DNA from: Lunularia cruciata
Lineage: Eukaryota > Streptophyta > Marchantiopsida > Lunulariales > Lunulariaceae
Assembly (NCBI GenBank): GCA_948567375.1
Contig: OX419759.1
Span: 6,230,744 to 6,294,743 of the forward strand
Direction of reading: 5' to 3'
DNA: 64,000 bases
Under the pieces are notes generated by a model that saw nothing but the letters and a program-made list of their open reading frames with translations, searched no databases and was not told the origin of the DNA. The position numbers were made by a program, and so were the translations under genes. Shown here piece by piece: positions 59,551 to 64,000 of this stretch (positions are counted from its first letter, which is position 1; the number at the start of each line of letters is the position of its first letter).

Positions 59551-59870
59551 AACTTGATTTCCTGTGTATAAGCAAGGTGTGCGATTCCTGAGTTCGTTCA
59601 GATTCTATTCTCCACGGACGATTTCGCCGATTAGAGCTTTAAGTGTATGGATCCTTTTCTTACTAAGAGCGTAAGACGACAGGAAAGCTAGATTCTGCAG
59701 GAGAGTTCCGTCTAAACATGATTTCCTGTGACTAAGCAAGGTGTCCGATTCCTGAGTTTGTTCAGATCTTATTCTCCACGGACGATCTTGCAAACTAGAG
59801 CTTTAAGTGTGGGTCGTCTTCTTACTAGGTTCATAGGAAGACAGGATTCTGCAGTATAGTTACGTCTTGC
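59551..59870. repeat. Tandem duplication, about 160 bp period
   Basis: The block from TTGATTTCCTGTGTATAAGC to GATTCTGCAG, with TATTCTCCACGGACGAT inside, is repeated directly with around ten percent differences. Confidence 0.8.
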
Positions 59871-61892
59871 CAGGAATGGGCAGGTCTAGGTTGCTTAAAA
59901 TCTACTGTAATGCTCCTTTTGTCATGTTATTGCATAATTCAGGAGGGCACTGTAGTCTCTGATCTGACTTATAAATTACTTGGTTAAGAAGCGTTCGCAG
60001 AACAGTGCCACGAGAATGGGTCTCGTGCCTTGAAGGAAGAGCTACAATTCTCCGCAGCACATTCCAGCTCTTGAAGCCCACCACCTGATCCAACTCAGTA
60101 AGTAAAACGTCACTCAGATCAATGTGTGTTTTCTTCTAAGGTTGATCGTGTCAACTCTGATCACTCGAGAGAAAACTCAGCTATGGAGTCCACAGCTGAT
60201 TGAAGTTTCACAACTAAAAGTCTTAGATAACACGAAACTAAAACTACGGGTCATCATCCGTATGATCTTACATTTCCCCACATAGAGAAGCTTCCGTCCC
60301 ACTCAGAATGCACTTCTGGATTGCAGAAGAACTCACTGGTGCGCTGGATATGAAACACCCAACAGAATTGACCACCTGTTGCTAAAGGAGAAGTTCAACA
60401 GCTAGAGAAGTTCAGCACCTCAACCTGAAAAACGTACAGTGTGCATTATGACACGCATTTGATTTCAGCACTATTAGAATTCATGCCCTCTTTCAGTGGT
60501 ATCCCTTGGTTTCCAACTGCTCATACGTTTGGCAAAAGTATATTTGGTATAAACTCATTTAGTGCCAACTTTGAGTCTCATTCTGGACTCTTCAACTCCT
60601 GGCCAGGTTCGCGTTTTTCTAGTATTGGTACACAGAATTGTTATTTCATTTCGGACAGTTGTGGTTCAGCCAGTCCCCAAGGAAGGAAACCCCCGGAGAA
60701 AATAGCCGCAACCGAATGTATGCAAAACTGGAAGTAAGTACCATCGTTTGGGAACCGAATTCAAATTTTAAACATGACCTCTCGAATTTGAGCGAAACCT
60801 TAGGGGAAATCCTCTGCAGATTTTCGAAAATGAAAGCACCGAATCAATTAATCCATGGCGCAAGAACTGGAAATAGAGCTGTCTATTCTCACCTGTGAAA
60901 CTTTTGATCGCATTCCTTTGGACGACATTCCCGAATAATCTACTAATGCATCCTCGCGTGATCCCGTGTCAGCAACGCAATCTATGATAATCCACACAAA
61001 CATCAGAGCCAGAGTAAAGCCCAATCTCTGCCTCCCCGCGATTTCTCCATCTTCAACAAGACTTCTCCGCTCTCACAGCAGCTCTGCTCCCGATGAAGCA
61101 CATTGATCGAAACGACCAGAAACCACCAGTGCTGCGTTGCATCAGTGGTTTTGCTAAAACAGCTATTGCCCTGTAAACTGTCATGGAAGGAAGGATAAGG
61201 AACCATCTTCTTGAGTTTTGTTCACCTATAATTTATATTTCGAATTATAATGATAATATAAATATATAAATTATTCTTATATTTATATAAATTAACCCTC
61301 ACTTATTGGTGAGAGTATAGGAAATCACACCATCTTATAATTCTTTTATTTTCTTCTAGATTGGGTTCATTGCTGCTCCATCCAAAACCCTACTCATCCA
61401 TTCGTTCAAATCTACACTTGGTGATGTCGTTCGTCTTCATAGTCACCTTCACATTCCATCTCTAAAATTTGCTTCTACATACGTTTTTCAATTTCCATCA
61501 TGAGTAGTTGGCATGCCTTACAATACCGCATCCTATTATGAATTTGATTTGGATACCTCTCTGAAAAATATCTCCAGTAATGTAAATGAAAAGAATAAAT
61601 GTGATCAAATCCTCTTCTTGCATCTCTTGATACAAACACAAACAATTCCTTCTCGTTGAAGAAGTGGAAATTGTTGATTCATACCAACAACTCCTAAGCA
61701 TGATAGAAATACATAACTCCTTTAAGTGAAGAAGGGGGAAGTTGATGAGTCATATCAATAGCTCCTGTGACATGTGTACACTCAATTCAAATTAAGTAAT
61801 GTTATGTTTCAATTAAAGTTTATGGATTCATTAAGAGGTAGAAAACCCTATAAAAAGCTCTGGATGATGATCATGGCCTGGAAATAATTTAC

Positions 61893-62016
61893 AAAGTGGA
61901 TTGCTCTTTGTAAACATTTAGATACCCCCAACCCTTAAGTACCTTTACAAGTAAAAAAGTGGATTGCTCTTTGTAAACATTTAGATACCCCCAACCCTTA
62001 AGTACCTTTACAAGTA
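61893..62016. repeat. Exact tandem duplication, 63 bp period
   Basis: AAAGTGGATTGCTCTTTGTA to CTTTACAAGTA occurs twice without a visible difference, which suggests a very recent event. Confidence 0.9.
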
Positions 62017-63169
62017 TCGTAACAAAAATTAATAGGGGAGTGAAAACACCTAACTGATACACACTAGTAGGGGCTTCACTCTTGTGGGAGAGTGTACCTG
62101 AATTATACAAGAAGCACTCCCATAAACCTCTAAAAATTAACGGGTCATGATTTTCATGACCCCTACATTTTATGGGTTATGGAATATCTTGTAGACCATA
62201 AGGGATAAAAGTGCAAGCCAAGAGTTGCACCAGTGAACAACAAAATACTAACTCTAAAATTTTACAGGTCTATTTCTAAATGGCTCTCATTTCCCATTCC
62301 TAAATAGTCCTCATTTGGTTTATGGGAGGCTTACATGATCAACCTACCTATAAATTCTAGAATTGAAATCCTCTATTGTCTCTCTTGCAATTCAAAGTTC
62401 AGCAAGTTCTTGATATTGCATTACACTTCAACACAACACTGAAATTCTCCTATAAAATCATCTTATGTGTTAGCCTTTTTGACCTTTTTGATGACCTGTA
62501 GGGTTCATAAAGTCATTTACAAGTAACTTGGAAAAATTTTACATGCAGAAAGATTGAGAATTGAAAATTGGTTTACAAGTGCTCCATCTAGTAACCATAA
62601 AGATGTATAGGAAATCAGAACCCATATTGGTTTATGATGGTTTGAGTAATGTGGGCGGCCGTCATAAATCTTAATTACTAATTAAAATCCCATCTAAGGT
62701 CCCACTAATGAATCATATAATTTTTTGAAAGAAGTTTTGCTAATGTGTTTTTAACTTTCATACTAATCCTACATTCTCGATGATTTTCTTCCAACACCTC
62801 TATTCTTATAAGTATAGTATTAGTTTTGGACATGTAGGGAACCATGCTTCTCCATCACCTCTTTCCTATCACTCATGTATCAATTGTGGTCACTGAAGGA
62901 AACATGGTTCTTCATCACCACAAGAATTTGTTGTTTGCAAATTGCATATTTGCAAAGTTATATAATAGTAATAATCTTTGCAACTTTGCCTCTTCTTCTC
63001 ATTTTTCTCATCCTCGATTGCATATCAGTCATTGAGACTCCTATTGCATTTGCATTACTTTACCTTGAGGATTTGTTATTCACAAATTGAGTTGGATATT
63101 TGATCAATTGATTTTAGTCAAATCCTTACCACACACATTTAGTGTTTCTTTTTGTTCTTGATTACCTCC

Positions 63170-63400
63170 TATTTCCTCTCTTTATTCCTATTTCCTCTTT
63201 GTAGCTTGCTCTCCTTTTGCACTACTCTATCATTTGCACTACTTCCTAATATTTCCTCTCTTTGTTCTTTATTCCTATTTCCTTTTTGTAGCTTACACTC
63301 CTTTTGCACTACTCTATTGCTTGCACTCCTTCCCCATGTTTATTCACTTTGTTCCTATTTTCTTTTTGTAGCTCGCAGTCCTTTTCCACTACTCAAGAGC
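63170..63400. repeat. Degenerate T/C-rich minisatellite
   Basis: About three imperfect units of CCTATTTCCTCTTTGTAGCT followed by CTCCTTTTGCACTACTC. Confidence 0.7.
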
Positions 63401-63675
63401 AAGGAATTGTTCACCATGAGTTCTCTTTGTTCATCACTTGGATATTTACCAAGTTGAATCCTTGCCAAGGTGCCTCATAATAGTGATTGAATTTTCCTCC
63501 TCCATAAAATTGCAAAATCTAGGAAGGTAACTTTGAACAAAGAAATTGAGAGTGACATTCTTGACTCACAACGGATTGATTGGAGCTCCTATGAGGAGGA
63601 AGATTCAATGGGGATCCTTACAAAGTGGTGGAATCCCATTGTTTGCAAGAGAGGGTCCAATGTGCAAGAAGCAAT

Positions 63676-63919
63676 GAGATTGTCTTAAAAGAAGTTTTGG
63701 ATTGGACCCTAGTGCCTTTAGACATCTTACAAGATGGATTTTTTTTTGTTTCAAGCTTTGGGGAATGCAATACAAGACCATAGATTATTCCAAAATGCAT
63801 CTCATAAGTCCCAATCTCTTGTTTGGATTCAAGTTGCACTCGCTTTGGATAGGTTTGTGCATCATGGAACTGGGGTAAGTGTGGCAAGAGGCTTAAATTT
63901 ATGGGAGATTAGTCCATGA
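63676..63919 (+). pseudogene. PIF/Harbinger-like transposase N-terminal fragment
   Basis: The coding pattern FRHLTRW, then HRLFQNASHKSQSLVWIQVALALDR, then HHGTGVSVARG matches the helix-turn-helix region upstream of the DDE core in PIF/Harbinger-type transposases (FQNxSxxPQxPVWxQLxxAL). A T-run at 63737 shifts frame and a TGA at 63917 breaks it. Related coding may continue past the stop to the window end (VVIAIIATLGKEVKW). The catalytic core would lie outside the window. Confidence 0.5.
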
Positions 63920-64000
63920 TCTAAAATTTTATTCACTAAAAGTGTTGTGATTGCAATCATAGCTACCTTAGGCAAGGAGGTAAAGTGGCTTGGAAAAGAG

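Larger units (their letters stand above)
57292..63675. other. Gene-poor 3' flank with short tandem repeats
   Basis: No gene recognised in about 6.4 kb. Open frames (for example 58266-58529, 60441-60737 plus, 59137-59412 minus) show no family pattern. AT-rich around 58150-58600 and 61230-61330. Tandem repeats are listed separately. Confidence 0.5.

Overview
The window reads as nuclear DNA of a land plant, most likely a bryophyte or another seedless plant. The genes have GT-AG introns. They include a plant LHT-type amino acid permease and a plant-type mitochondrial complex I subunit. The strongest lineage clue is an NLR immune receptor with an alpha/beta hydrolase at its N-terminus instead of a TIR or coiled-coil domain. 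That architecture was named HNL from bryophyte surveys. I cannot name the species.

Layout. 1-2557: an LHT-type transporter gene in four exons, minus strand. 2558-12990: no gene that I recognise. 12991-14845: an isochorismatase-family hydrolase in five exons, minus strand. 15593-15775: a single-exon complex I B12/NDUFB3-type subunit, minus strand. 16079-45700: a transposon-dominated block. It holds a 1.44 kb direct repeat pair (16079 and 29118), fragments of a presumed non-LTR element (17525, 33130, 44815), and a complete 6.6 kb Ty3/gypsy chromovirus at 18446-25061 with two ~743 bp LTRs and a 5 bp target duplication. That chromovirus sits in or beside the LTR of a second, 5'-truncated chromovirus (25062-29117). 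The second element's LTR carries heat-shock-element-like motifs upstream of a TATA box. A 4.3 kb unit coding for decayed coiled-coil proteins is tandemly duplicated (34120-43498), and a solo LTR of the first chromovirus family interrupts the second copy. 46170-47020: remnant of a 2-oxoglutarate/Fe(II) dioxygenase gene, minus strand. 51127-56276: the hydrolase-NB-ARC-LRR gene in six exons, plus strand. Its LRR region is a near-perfect 144 bp tandem array that loses frame at about 56250 and continues as decayed LRR DNA to 57291. 57292-63675: gene-poor, with several short tandem duplications. From 63676 to the window edge: a broken PIF/Harbinger-like transposase fragment.

The four intact genes are ordinary single-function genes and do not form a cluster. 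The points of greatest interest are the hydrolase-NLR with its homogenised, partly collapsed LRR array, the LTR with heat-shock-like promoter architecture, two related small ORFs in the leader of the intact chromovirus, and that element's decay by in-frame nonsense changes only. Exon structures were inferred by eye from splice signals and protein family patterns. No alignment or search was run.
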